In this document: positions 24,901 to 36,939 of the stretch, piece by piece
Position numbering within the stretch: the stretch's first letter is position 1
How the letters are laid out: the number at the start of each line of letters is the position of its first letter
Source of the DNA: Boesenbergia rotunda
Taxonomy: Eukaryota > Streptophyta > Magnoliopsida > Zingiberales > Zingiberaceae
Reading direction: 5' to 3'
NCBI GenBank assembly: GCA_024364735.1
Contig: JAGFNQ010002310.1
Span: forward strand, 216,656-280,655
DNA length: 64,000 bases
Translations under genes and position numbers: made by a program
Notes under the pieces: model-generated
Database searches by the model: none
The model's input: only the letters and a program-made list of their open reading frames with translations
Told to the model about the DNA's origin: nothing

Positions 24901-27900
24901 CTTTTCAATTGCATAGCAATAAAGGAAACTGCACCTCAACAATTCGGCTGCTATTGTAATTTAATTTTAGCCTATGCATTTGCATAATAGTTTTGCTACT
25001 ATGTTTTCCCTCTTCTAACAATATTGTTTTATTTGCTTCTGTCGGTAATTTCAGCAACAATGCAACATCCTCAGCTGCTGAAGAAGACGACTTTTCTGAA
25101 CATCCTCAATTATCTGAACAGGTCACCGAAAGTTATTCAGTGAAGGAAATTGTTGCTTCCAATATCACGTTGCCTGAAAAAGAATATAACCAGGCCAACC
25201 AAGAAGATAATTTAGCACCAGAAAGTTCTCAGAATGTGGTTCTTCAGTCTATGCCATCCTATCCACCAGTTGGATTGGTGCCGCAGCTTGGTAGCCAGAT
25301 TGCTTCTTTTGAAGGCTCAGACTCTCAGGCTCGTGATATGTCTCGTCTTCCAAATTTTTTGGTAAAATTCATGCCCTATCTTGATATCCATTGCTTATGA
25401 TGTATGTTTCAGTACAAGTTGGTATTTTATGGTCAACATTATTCTCCTTCGACAATCTTATCATCATGATCTCTATGGATGACATTGGAGTTAATCTTGT
25501 AGTGGCTAATAGCCACCATGGTTTGGTACCAACTGAATCTTTGTTGACACTACTTGTCATTTTTATAATACAGTGCTTTTGTGATTTATCATCCCAATTA
25601 CACTACCAATTCAATAAGTTATTTTATGGAGCTGTTGTAATAAAAAAAATCTAGTGCTTTCTATGTCTAATTTTCTAAAGCTGATCCTCGATTTTGTCAC
25701 TTTTGTGAACCACCCAGACATTTTTGCAGTGGTATCATGGTTTAAAATCTTGTGCACTTTCCCAAGAAATGGGCAAGATGAACCATTCAGTGCACTTGTT
25801 GAGTTGGAACTGCAACAGAAACTGCATCTTGAGACTGTTGCATATACGGCTCAAATCTCAGCTAACTGCAAGTTCCTCTTTTAGCAATGGGAGGGATAAT
25901 CAGCTCAATATATCACAGAGTAATCAATAGAATTTGAGAGATAAACCTCTTTATTCAGTTTCAACAGTCTATGTAGGTTTTTGATATATGACTAATGCAC
26001 ATAAGAGATATTTGATCCTGTATGTGGATTTCGGCAATTGCTATTTTCAATATAAAGATGATGGCTTAATAAAACTATTCTCTTGACTCTTGAGGAAGCT
26101 TCTACTTCCTCTCATTCTCTCACTAATCTTGCTTCTGTTTCTGATTCCAATTGGTTGATATTTGATTTGGGAGGGAGAAAACTTCATGTGCTTTTTTATT
26201 GACTGATTTTGATCCGACAATTCTTTGAAATATTATCATCAATTTTGGGTTAAAACGGGAAGGAGATTGGTTTGAATAGACATCCTGATTTCTGATGCAT
26301 GAAGCTGGAAATTGACAATTTGCTTCAGTTTGTCTTATTTTATATACCTGTGCTTAATTGGTTAGGTGTTGATTTTTTAATGCAGGTCCAGCAATCATAT
26401 GATCCATCCACTAGTTATTTCAATCCATTCTATCGTCCATCTCCTGATGCTGATGGTCGGATCTCTCCTTTTTTTGCATCTGGTGTCTCCACTAGGTACA
26501 ATGGGAACATTGCCCTTCTACCTGCCCAGGCTGGCCAGGCTTCCCAAGAGGTTTGTATTTAACCTTTCCACTATCATCTTCTTCTATTTCCCTGCAAGAA
26601 AAAGTTAATTCCTTATTATACATATTGTCATGCTGAACACTCCCATCTCACCATGATGGGGTTAATTTAGCCAGACGTCTTGCTGGACTTTGTCTTGTTT
26701 TTTGATTATGACCATGTATCAAATTTTTTCTTGTTCACATTTTCAATGATTTACATCCTGTTAAGTAACTTGATATTCTCTTTTTTCCCCCTCCAATCCA
26801 GAATACGAACTCCATAGTACTACCTACAGTTGGCTCAACTCCTTTGGGAACTCAAGCTGCTGGCACAATGCAGGGTTCTCTTGCTATTCCCCAGCAGCCA
26901 GTGCCGGTCTTCCGTCAACCTGCTGGGTTACATATATCTCACTACTCGCCCAACTACATTCCCTACAGTCAATATTTCTCACCATTCTACCCCCCTCCCC
27001 CTGCGATGCATCATTTCTTGAGCAGTGCTGCATTCCCTCAGCAACCTCTTACAGGCGGCATCTACCCATCCCCTGGAGCTGCAACTCCTGCTGCTGCTGC
27101 TGTCAAGTTCTCTCTTCCCCAGTACAAACCTGGTTCTAACACCGGCAATTCAACTATTGTTGGATTACCAAATGTTTATGGTTCATATAACTCCACCCAG
27201 GCTGGCTATACTTCTGTTTCTGCTGTAAGCGCTGGGAATTCAACCACCAACGAAGAACTTGGGCCGTCGCAGTTTAAGGAGAATAATGTTTATATCTCTG
27301 GACAACAGGTATTTTCTCTGCTTTTCTACAATTGTGATATTTGGTTTAGGCTTAACTACAATGTTTGAATCATGTTCCATAATTCTCCTAATACTGCACG
27401 TTCACAAAATTACAATTCAGGGTTAATGAAAGCTGCTCAAAATTTTCTGTACTACATGCTTTTTTCATAACCTCACATAGCGAATCTTTCACTTTTGCTG
27501 CTGTTGTGCTCTTAAACTCAGTGATCAGTCTTTGCTGCTTCACTTTATGATTCAAAGATCTGTTTTAGAAGTCATAGAGATTATGACAATGGAAACAATC
27601 TGGTAATGTGGAACCTGTATTAGTTTAAGCTTGGAATGATACATTCATAAAAGCTAGTGCTCAGAAGATACTAAACTTGCAAGTGCTGAGATAAACAAAT
27701 TTAGAAAATGGAAACTGTTTTATTTGATTTCTAAGTGACTCTCTTCTTAACTGTTAGCTGTTCAAATAGATGTCTTTTATTTCCTAATCTTTGCCCATTA
27801 GGCAATATCTAACTTTTCAAGCCTTTGCGTCTTAACTTATTGAAGTATACAATTATAGGTTCTTGGTCATGGAAAAGTTAAATAAGAATTAGTTCTATAT

Positions 27901-29585
27901 ATGTTGTGTGAAGCATCAGAAGAACAGGGAGACAGACAATGCACTCCATAACAGATTCTGCAACTGGTATTGCATACTTCTTCTTGTGAAATGCATTAAT
28001 GAAGTTAAAGATTTAACTCTATGTTAGTTAATTAGAGCCCCATTTTAAAGAAATTGATATTTTGTAAAGGAAAAGATGAATGTCTAACAACATATCTAAT
28101 TAAGTTCCTGTAATAAGAAGCATAATTGGAATAACAAAGAAAATTAATAATCAGAGCAGCAATAGTTCGGAAAAAACAAGGATGCTAGTCTGTAAAAATT
28201 AATAAAAGATGGTACAACTCTTCTTCATATTAATTCAAATTCCAGCCTACAAATTTTGTATGCCAAACTTTTATTGGCTACCTGGTCAAGTATCTAGCAA
28301 TAGAAGTTTCTTCTATAAGTATGACCACCTCACAGATTTTTAACAACACCCTTTACCAGTAACCAATGCCTGTGAAGGCTGTGAATTTTAAATATTATCT
28401 CTGTAATTTGCTTTTGATTTCATCCTGTTTGGTATTCTTTGGTTATTCCTGAAGCCATATCCACAGACGTTATGGTGATTTATTCCAACCTTTTATTGTT
28501 TTCTTTTTTATTCTAAATCTCCTAAGCATTGCATTAGGACAGTTTTTTATGCTGAACTAATTTTTAATTTCTCAAACAATTTAGTTGTTGGTATAGATGT
28601 GTCCTGAAGCTGCTATTTCCTTTTTTGGATTGCATTAAGTCATACTAACTGTACCACTACTGATTTTAGCTTGTTAATATATTTTAACTGATGTTTTCTC
28701 ATCGCAAAGTGAATTAGTCCTGAGAGCTATTGGTTGATATGTTTACATCCAGTTTTCTTGTTTGGCTGCAAGATATCTGGTTATGTTCATTAATTTGATC
28801 CGAATATCTCATCACGAGCCAGGGACACCTTTTGGTTCCTTCGGATCTAGTTTTAATTGGACTGCATCTTCCTTGAAGCACAATGATGGAATTTAGCTTC
28901 TGACCCCAAAACTCCCTGAGTAACTGAACTTTTGTTTCGCTTATAAAAACGTTTAGGTTTTCGTATGGATCTCCTACAATTGTGAAAGGATTACCATTTA
29001 ATTGATTCATCGACACAACAACATTAATCTGGCTCAATTACTGAGTATATCAAACCTCCATGTTTCAATTATAATCGAATCATTCATGTACTGGCTGATT
29101 TGCGTATCGATATCATTTATCTCCTATATTCTTGAATAAGATCTCTACTAGTCTTTGATAACTTAATGTTTTCTAATAATTCCAGGGAAAGATTTTCATT
29201 CCCTTTGTTTACGAATTCTGAAAGTATTATGTTGTTTCCCCCATTTCTGTTTGTGTATTATTGATGTGTATTTCTGCATTTGTTGTCTGTGCAGAGCGAA
29301 GGCCCGCCAGTCTGGTTTCCTGCCCCTGGACGTGACATTTCCTCACTTCAAGCAAGCTCTTTCTACAACATTCCTCAGGGTCAGCACATGACTTTTACAG
29401 CAACACAAGCCGGACATGGCGCCTTCAGTGGCATCTATCCCCCAACACCTGCCATCCCCAATTCTGTTCACCCTTTGCTGCAGCAGTCGCAAACTGTAGC
29501 TGGGGCCGTCGAAATGCTGGCCCCCCCTACTGGTGTTTATCAACAGACACAACGCGCACAGATAAATTGGACCAATAACTATTGA
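18159..29585 (+). CDS. GBF-interacting protein 1-like (GIP1 family), 11 exons
   Basis: Exons: 18159-18321, 19317-19360, 20114-20213, 20547-20667, 21959-22235, 22354-22489, 23740-24130, 25055-25361, 26386-26550, 26802-27308, 29295-29585. All junctions are GT-AG, and the total of 2502 bases is an exact multiple of three (833 residues). Residues about 8-69 are the GIP1 N-terminal domain (DUF1296): VRRTIQNIKEIAGNHSDDEI, MLKECSMDPNET, FHEVKRKRDKRKE. An RGG-like stretch follows (residues 85-93). Further family landmarks are KEWKPKS, VIIPNHLQVPESERHGLSFG, YFNPFYRPSPDADGR and a Gln/Pro/Ser-rich C-terminal half ending INWTNNY. In Arabidopsis, GIP1 enhances DNA binding by G-box bZIP factors; here that role is inferred by family. 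No frameshift or stop. Length is normal for the family. Confidence 0.9.
19695..19841 (-). mobile_element. Au-type SINE in intron 2 of the GIP1-like gene
   Basis: On the minus strand the head reads gagtcttggcacaacggtaa, a tRNA-like box A. The body is ctcacaaagcaagttaaggt, gtgtacaatagatccttcc and gggaccccacaatgcgcagc, the order expected of the widespread Au SINE family as I remember it. The box B core (GGTTCGAATCC) is missing: gtgacca runs straight into ggcgaaatagcc, so this copy is internally deleted. It is flanked by an exact 11-bp duplication, CAATTACAATA (19684-19694 and 19842-19852). Confidence 0.8.
21876..21904. repeat. (AT)n microsatellite
   Basis: Uninterrupted AT dinucleotide run of about 28 bp in intron 4 of the GIP1-like gene. 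Confidence 0.9.
24416..24809. mobile_element. Tourist-like MITE in intron 7 of the GIP1-like gene
   Basis: 394 bp flanked by TAA duplications (24413-24415 and 24810-24812). The left end is GGGTGCGCCTGGTTCA and the inverse of the right end is GGAGGCGCTTGGTACG. The interior has ggaatgggaatgagaatggg on the left and its counterpart cattccccccaaaatggggt further in. The 3-bp TAA duplication and G-rich ends fit PIF/Harbinger (Tourist). No coding capacity. Confidence 0.8.
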
Positions 29586-30728
29586 AGCCACTCACTCAAA
29601 CCTAAGTTATATTAGCCACAGCTCGGACGTCGATCATCACTCGGTCAGTCTAGAGGACATTTCGGAACGCGGCATAGGAGTAAGCCTGATTGGAAAAAAA
29701 AGAATGGATATATATTTATATCTAAAGCATGGCCATCCTGCATGGGAAGGCCTTCAGGGTTTGGAGTTGCTAGACATTCATAGTTTGGGCTATACTTGTG
29801 AACTGATACTGACCTCGCTCTTTTATGTTTACTTGTGCGGTTCCCTCGGGTTCCTCTGTTGTTTTGCTGCCCATTCTTTGCCATCTGCTTTTTCTTTATT
29901 TTACTCTTTTGAGCTATTAAATACTCTCTCTAATTATATTTTCTATCATCACTTTCAGATGAGAGGCCATAAAGCAGCATTAGATATGCTAAGAATCTAG
30001 AGCTAGGTGGATCGATTTTCCTTTTTCCCATTACATTTGCTGTAAATTTATGTCCAAGGAAACAAAAAAAAAAAGTAGACTTGATGTTTGTTGAGTTTTG
30101 CTTAATCTCATGCATCATTAGTAACATAACCCCATCTTCCATGTAGCTTAAACCAGTATCGATATTTAAAATTATGTTATGATCTGGAATACTTGTTTTG
30201 TTGCTGCCTTAATATATCTGGACTATGTTTAATCAATATGTACGTGTTAAAATGGTCCCATTCTGTTCTAGTGGTGTATTCAGATGCTCTCTCATTGTTT
30301 ATCTTTCGATGCTTGATCGAGCGCACTTGTGTATGCATAAGTTTCTGCAGTCATTGTACGAGTACATTACATAATCACTCTCTTTGCCTTCCCAACCAAA
30401 GAGATCAACTGAATCACTTCTAACCACTTCATACTACGAGCAAATTCTCTTAGATATAATCTCACAGCAGGCAGGAGTGTAAAATTATAGTCCCATTAAT
30501 CCAATGCAATTCGACCATTCTCCGCCTACGGTGAACATAGATAGTCGTAGGTGGTAGAATCACTGTGATGAGCTGAGCCTAACACCCATGCTGTAGATGA
30601 CTCAATCTGTATGATACTAAGAGGCAAACAAATCAAATCGAGTTGAATATTATAAAAAATTAATATTCGAGTTTGAACTCTAAAAACATATGGGATATTC
30701 AAATTCAATCTAAAGTTCGAAAATATAA
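29586..30728. other. GIP1-like 3' region and intergenic sequence
   Basis: The first several hundred bases likely include the 3' untranslated region of the GIP1-like gene. A clear polyadenylation site cannot be placed. An A-run of 12 lies at about 30063. No further gene is supported. Confidence 0.4.
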
Positions 30729-30957
30729 GGGTACGTTTAGTTTGTATTTTTCAGTCTGTTTTCTATTTTCATTTTCTGTAGAAAATGATGATTTTCTGGA
30801 AAACATGTTTGATTTGCATTTTCCAGTTTTGTTTTTCAGAAAAAAATATAGCGTTTTCTAGAAAACTAGAGAATGAAATAAAGTCATTTTCCAGAAAACG
30901 AAAAAAATACGATTTTCTCGAAAATGAAAATGAAAAAGGGAACAAACCAAACATCCC
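30729..30957. mobile_element. Tourist-like MITE, 229 bp
   Basis: Flanked by TAA (30726-30728 and 30958-30960). The left end is GGGTACGTTTAGTTTGTATT and the inverse of the right end is GGGATGTTTGGTTTGTTCCC. The interior is palindromic in character, with repeated ttttctagaaaa-like motifs. It shares ends with the degenerate copy at 15520-15672. Non-coding. Confidence 0.75.
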
Positions 30958-31760
30958 TAAATAATTTTGATTCGAATTCAGATCAAAATGAAATTCAAAT
31001 TCGAGTTCAGTCCAAGTTGTTCGAATCTTGATTCAACTACAATTAAATTATAGTTCAAAATAATTCAAAATTTGAGTTTTGCTTGTGAGCGATCCGTCAA
31101 TATGGAAATCTTGATCCAAATACTTCAATCCTGGATCCAGGATGTTCTCTCTTTACATTTATTGCAGTTCCTTCTTTACGAATATTATAATTGGAATAGT
31201 CTCATTATTTCGAAAAAATCTATTTACATATTTTCAAAAGAAAATAAAAGACTATTTTGGTACTTATATAATTTATATATATATATATATATGAATATAA
31301 ATTTCTATTAGTGTTTCCTTGTAAACAATCCTTTTTTTTACGATTAATATCTTCTGGAGTCCTTCTTGAGCGAATACATTTTTATGTAAAAATAGAATAT
31401 CTTGGAGTGTGTCATAATAAAATATTATAGATTCAAATTAGGCTCCATTTTGAAATTATAGTTCATAATTAGTAGTATTCCCTAGTTAACAAGATGCCCA
31501 TTTACAAGCAAACTGCTCGGATTAGAATTTAGATGGCAAGCCTCATGCGCTTAGGTGTATTTCGGCCACAGTTAGGATGGCGGAGGAAAACCCCACGATC
31601 TTTTAGCAATTGCAAGAATATCAAACGTACTTTTGGACCGGCAATTAGCAACCAAAATTCAATTACTTTATTTGGAGAATCCAAACTGTCACACTGCCTT
31701 ATAAATTCTTCTCTCTTCCGAATCTTCTCTCCATTCAATCTCCTTAGAATCTTCTTGTTC
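30958..31760. other. AT-rich upstream region of the OPT gene
   Basis: Contains a short (TA)n run near 31275-31290. A possible TATA-like ttataaa lies at about 31700, only 60 bp before the start codon. No other feature supported. Confidence 0.35.
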
Positions 31761-32575
31761 ATGGCTGCTTCAGTTACTTATGACAATATTCCTCAGAGAT
31801 CGAATGGTATCTGTGTTCTAGCTTCAATCTAATCTTCTTCTTCTTTTCTTCTTAGTTGATATCGTAATTTGATTCTTGTTTGAGCTGATCAGATGAAGTG
31901 GAGAACGACGACAGCCCGATCGAGCAGGTGCGGATGACGGTGCCGACGACCGACGACCCGTACCTGCCGTGCCTGACGATCCGGACGTGGATCCTTGGCG
32001 TCGTCAGCTGCGTCCTCCTCGCCTTCGTCAACCAGTTCTTCAGCTACCGCACCAACCAGCTCTCCATCTCCTCCGTCTGCGTCCAGATCCTGGCGCTGCC
32101 CATCGGCCGCTGGATGGCCCGCGTCCTCCCGCCGACGATCATCAGGATCCCTCTAGTCAACTGGTCCTTCTCTCTCAACCCCGGCCCTTCAACATGAAGG
32201 AGCACGTCCTCCTCACCATCATCGCAAGCGCCGGCTCCGGTGGCGATTATGCTGTTGGCATCGTTACCATTGTCAAGGCCTTCTACCACCGCGGCATCAA
32301 TGTCATAGCCGCCATCCTCCTCACACAAACCACTCAAGTAATCATCACAAAAACTCTCGATACCCCTCCTATCCATCTTACTTCTCTAATTTATCTCCCT
32401 CGTGATGAAAACACGAATTATTTTCGATTAAATTTTTTTTTATTTGTGTTCTTGTTTAATTTTGTTTTTTTTTTCAGTTGTTAGGATTTGGCTGGGCTGG
32501 ATTGTTCAGAAAATACTTGGTGGATTCTCCGTATATGTGGTGGCCTGCCAATCTCATTCAAGTCTCACTATTCAG

Positions 32576-34151
32576 GTGTGTCTATTTTATATGAATTTAT
32601 GCCAACTAGTTCAATTGATCGAATTTAATAGTTGAATTTGGTTAATTTTTTTATAAAAATATTTTTTTTAAAAAATAAATCCATTTTTCACTTTGTATAA
32701 ATCATTTGACTACTTTCCTCAACAACAATTATAATGATTTTGATCATTCATTCTACCCCTAACCCTAATGATCGAACCCTCCTAAACCCTTGCGGTTGAT
32801 GCCAATAATAGAATGATGATGTTGTCCTCGATCTACTAAGAATAGCGTGTCACCAATGGAAGCTAATACAACAACAATATGGGCGGGTCGAAGACTTGAA
32901 GCTAGCTGGGATGCTCGTTAGAAACTTCCTGCGAGGGAAACCAAAAGAGATCAGAAGTAAGGTCATGGGGTCTCCGGTGCAAGCACTCTGACGCTCAAGT
33001 CAGACAATCTCAAAATGAGGAAGTAGAAGAAAAAGGAGATTCATGCATACCTGCACCGTAGATGAGGGATCCTTATATATATGTGCACCTTTAGTGACCC
33101 TCCATCATCAAGTGTTGCATTACATGTAACATGGAAATGGCAGGATGGACTGAGCAGTCAGTTTTAGACATTAAGTCACTGAGCAACTGCATATTAGACT
33201 GAAACTCACTGAGCAATGTTCTATGGGGAAGCATGTTAGTTTTTATGGAAGTGGTAGGGAAGTGATAGAATGATATCATCCTAGTCTTAATCAAGATGAC
33301 AGTCATGATGATTCCCTGGAGGCCCAATAAAAATCCCAAAGGAGGTGACCCATCTAGGCCCAATAGGAGGGCTAGGTTAAGGCCCAGGAGAGAAAAGGCT
33401 CCATATACGAAGTGTTCGTGCATATGGAGGACTGTGTCGATCAACCATGCAGATAATAGGTCAAGCGGTCATATTGGACTGCTGGCCGATCAAACGAACG
33501 GATTGTAGCCAATCAGCTATTATAGGGCTACGATCATGGGTCGATTGGAGTTGTTGGCCAATTAGCTAAACGAAAGCATTGGTCGATCGACTATATAGGG
33601 CTTCTACGAACACTCTACCCTTAAACAGTTGGTTAGCCTTCTCCGACTCTTAAATGACTCTTTATGCCCTAACAGAAGAGCTTATTCTTACATATACCCT
33701 ATCGGTTGAGCCCTCCTCGACCCTAACAGTCGAGCTATATCGTCATGGCGTTGTCACTTGGGTCGTTCTTATTTATCTATCAATTTTATATCAATTTGAT
33801 TTGTTCATTTTGAAGATAAAATACACCAATTTATCTAAAAAATAATTTGTTTGATTCCTATTAGATAACAACTTATTGCTCATCCTATTTATGCAATCTA
33901 CGGTTTGGAAGGGCGATTAGTTGTCATCCTAGACAACCGTGATTCGATCTACGATGTATTTTGTAGGAATTTTTCGTCTAAATGGGGCGTGAACATTAGG
34001 ACGCTAGACTTCTGGACCGTCCGCCGCGAGTGCTTCCCATTTTACTCTGACGGCCCGTGGAAAACTTCCATGGGACCGGACCGGTCGCCCGAGGTTGAAA
34101 AAACCTAGTTAATCATTTTTTTATTTATGCAATCTACAATCGATAATGCAG
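32576..34151. other. Large OPT intron 3 with LTR-like insertion
   Basis: At 1576 bp it is much longer than OPT introns 1 and 2. The stretch at about 32820-33780 has LTR-like features: cactctgacgctcaagtcag matches the wording of gypsy LTRs such as the one near 38010, and a tccttatatatatgtgc TATA-like segment follows. I could not find matching ends with a duplication, so its limits and strand are not given. Confidence 0.4.
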
Positions 34152-35318
34152 AGCCTTGAACGAAGAAGAACGGCGGCCAAAGGGCGGCGTGACGCGGCTG
34201 CAGTTCTTCCTCATTTGCATGGCCTGCAGCTTCTCCTACTACGTCGTCCCCAACTACTTCTTCCCGGCCATCAGCTCCATCTCGATCCTCTGCCTCATTT
34301 GGAAGGACTCCATCCCCATCCAACAGATCGGCTCCGGCTTGCGCGGCCTTGGCGTCGGCGCCTTCGCCTTCGACTGGGCCGCCGCCGCCATGCTCGGTAG
34401 CCCCATTGCCGCTCCCACCTTCGTCCTCTTCAACGTCCTCGCCGGCTACGTCATCCTCATCTACATCCTCATGCCCCTCTGCTACTGGTCCAACCTCTAC
34501 GACGCCCGCCGCTACACCTTCTTCACCTCCCACCTCTTCGAGCACTCCGGCAAGCCCTACGACCTCAGCCGCATCCTCGACACCAAGACCTTCACCCTCA
34601 ACGTCGAGGAGTACGAGAACTACAGCGGCATCTACCTCAGCACCTTCTTCGCCATGGCCTACGGCATCGGCTTCGCCACCCTCACCGCCACCATCTCCCA
34701 CGTCTTCCTCTTCGACGGCCAGTACATGCTCAAGCTGTGGCGACAGGCGAGGTCCAAGGCGAACGAGAAGTTACTGGACGTGCACGGCCGGATAATGAAG
34801 GCCAACTACCCCGCCGTGCCACAGTGGTGGTTCCAACTCCTCCTCGTCGTCGTCACCGTGCTCTCCATCTACACCGTCGAGGGCTTCGACCGCGCGCTGC
34901 AGCTGCCTTACTGGGGCCTCTTCCTCGCAATGGCCATGGCCTTCTTCTTCACCCTGCCGATCGGGATCATCACCGCCACCACCAATTCGGTATGTAACAT
35001 TAATCAATCATAAGCATTAATTATATTGGAATATTCCAAATTAAAATTGATCGATCTCGATAAATCCATGAATGAATTATTTTGTGGATGCAGACGCCTG
35101 GATTGAACATAATAACAGAGATGGTGATCGGTTACATAATGCCGGGGAAGCCGTTGGCCAATGTGGTGTTCAAAACCTACGGCTATATGAGTATGTCTCA
35201 AGCCATTACCTTTCTCAGTGATTTCAAGCTCGGTTACTACATGAAGATTCCTCCTAAAGCCATGTTCATCGCTCAGGTAATTTAATTTGGAGAAATTATG
35301 CAATTATATTATATTATA

Positions 35319-35915
35319 TGTTAGGATCAAAAGGAATTTTAGATATATCATAATCGCATGATATTGTCCACTTTGGACCTAAGCCCTCATGGTTTTGCTC
35401 TTGGGCTCTCCCCAAAAGGCCTCATGCAATGGAGATACCATATTCCTTATAAACCAATGATCTTCCCATGTGTTTCTCAATGTGGGACTAAGTTTGCACC
35501 TTGCAACCTCTAACAATTCCCTCCCTCAAACAAAGGACCACATGCCCCCACTACAAACGGAAACACTTTCCGTTTACCCTCGGTCCACCTGACCTACTAG
35601 GACCACCTAGCCGCAACTAGAAGTGGTCTTCTTGATCAAGACACATGAGTCCACATATCTTTTATTTAAGGCTTAACGCATATTGTTAGATCTGGATGAG
35701 CAACCTGGCTCTGATACCATTTGTTAGGACCAAAAGGAATTTTAGATATCTCCACAATGACATGATATTGTTCACTTTGGGCTAAGCTCTTATGATTTTG
35801 CTCTTGGGCTCTCCCCAAAAGGCCTCATGCCAATGGAGATATACCATATTTCTTATAAACCAATGATCTTCCATGTGTTCTCAATGTGCTAAGTTTGCAC
35901 CTTGCAACCTCTAAC
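35319..35915 (-). mobile_element. Complete TRIM retroelement in OPT intron 5
   Basis: Two direct terminal repeats of about 195 bp (35319-35515 and 35722-35916) each start TGTTAGGA and end CTCTAACA. On the minus strand the LTR at 35722-35916 is followed by tggtatcagagcca, a primer-binding site complementary to initiator tRNA-Met, and a purine-rich gagggaggg precedes the other LTR. The internal region is about 206 bp and non-coding. It is flanked by an exact 5-bp duplication TTATA (35314-35318 and 35917-35921). These features define a terminal-repeat retrotransposon in miniature. Insertion leaves the OPT splice sites intact. The right boundary is 35915 or 35916. Confidence 0.9.
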
Positions 35916-36716
35916 ATTATATTATATTTATTTATTTATTTTTGTTTCAGTTGGCGGGTTCGGTGATCGCCAACGCTAGCTACTTCGCCACGGCGTGGTG
36001 GCTGCTCTCCGACGTCCCCCACATTTGCGACACCAACCTGTTGCCGGACAACACCCCGTGGACGTGCCCCGGCGACTCTGTTTTCTTCAGCGCCTCCGTT
36101 ATCTGGGGCGTCGTCGGCCCTCGCCGGATGTTCGGCCCGGGCGCCACCTACTCCGGCCTCAACTACTTCTTCCTCCTCGGCTTCCTCGCCCCCGCCGTCG
36201 TCTACCTCTTCCACCGCCTCTTCCCGGAGAAGAAGTGGATCCGCCTCATCAACTTCCCCGTCATCTTCAGCGCCACGGGCGGCATGCCCCCGAACAAGTC
36301 CATCAACTACAACTGCTGGTTCGTCGTCGGCTTCATCTTCAACTACTGGGTGTTCAAGCAACACAAGCAGTGGTGGGGCCGATACGCCTACGTCATGTCC
36401 GCCGCCCTCGACGCCGGCACCAGCTTCATGGGCGTCATCGCCTTCTTTGCCCTCGGGAACTATAACATCTACTCCGTCAACTGGTGGGGAGGCGTCGCCG
36501 ATGACTACTGCCCCCTCGCTAAGTGCCCCACCGAGCCCGGCGCCTACATTCCGAGGGCTGTCCGGAACTTAATTGAATGAATTATATAATTAATACATGC
36601 CGCTGAAGATAAATATTAATTACTTTGTTAATTGGGCTTTAATTAAGTTGTTGATTGAAATTTCTATAAAAAATTTGAGATTGTTGATAAAGTCCCATTT
36701 AACAAAATTAGTTTAT

Positions 36717-36744
36717 ATTATTATTATTATTATTATTATTATTT
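36717..36744. repeat. (ATT)n microsatellite
   Basis: About nine ATT units, 3' of the OPT gene. Confidence 0.9.
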
Positions 36745-36939
36745 TGTTAATTCCGTATTCAGACCCTAAATCAATTAATACTAAAAAACCTCGATTATCG
36801 ACGGAAAATTCCGTCGATAAATTTAATTGGCAAAGTAACTACGACGGAAAAACAACTATCATGAAATTATTCATCGAGAATAGTTTACCGACGAAACAGT
36901 TTCCATTAGTATATTTACCAACATAACAGGGTTTTCGTC

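Larger units (their letters stand above)
31761..36580 (+). pseudogene. Oligopeptide transporter (OPT family), frameshifted in exon 2
   Basis: Six exons: 31761-31806, 31893-32337, 32478-32575, 34152-34989, 35094-35276, 35951-36580, all GT-AG. Junction phases agree except that exon 2 is one base short. Near 32183 the NPG motif codons (aaccccggc) run into ccttcaac; one C appears lost from a C run, which shifts the frame before MKEHVLLTI. With that base the protein would be 746 residues, normal for plant OPTs. Landmarks: NPG (about 111-113), KYLVDSPYMWWPANL, NEEERRPKGGVTRLQFF, YLSTFFAMAYGIGFATL, KIPP (about 527-530), and NWWGG near the C-terminus. There are many hydrophobic segments. OPTs are proton-coupled plasma-membrane importers of small peptides or metal chelates. 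The exact substrate cannot be read here. Either a recent pseudogene or a sequencing error. Confidence 0.85.

Noticed and set aside
24993..25930. Extra GIP1-like exons around 25654-25884
   Set aside because: The open frame there has no GIP1 similarity, and exon 8 (ending 25361) joins exon 9 (26386) in phase with family-like sequence across the junction.
32757..32792. Telomere-like aaccctaa motifs
   Set aside because: Only isolated copies, not a tandem array; no sign of an interstitial telomere.
34105..34997. Long minus-strand and +2 frame ORFs over OPT exon 4
   Set aside because: High third-position GC removes stops from the other frames. The real coding frame is the one with OPT motifs and splice sites.
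35936..36465. Minus-strand and alternative-frame ORFs over OPT exon 6
   Set aside because: Shadows of the GC-rich coding exon with biased, low-complexity translation.
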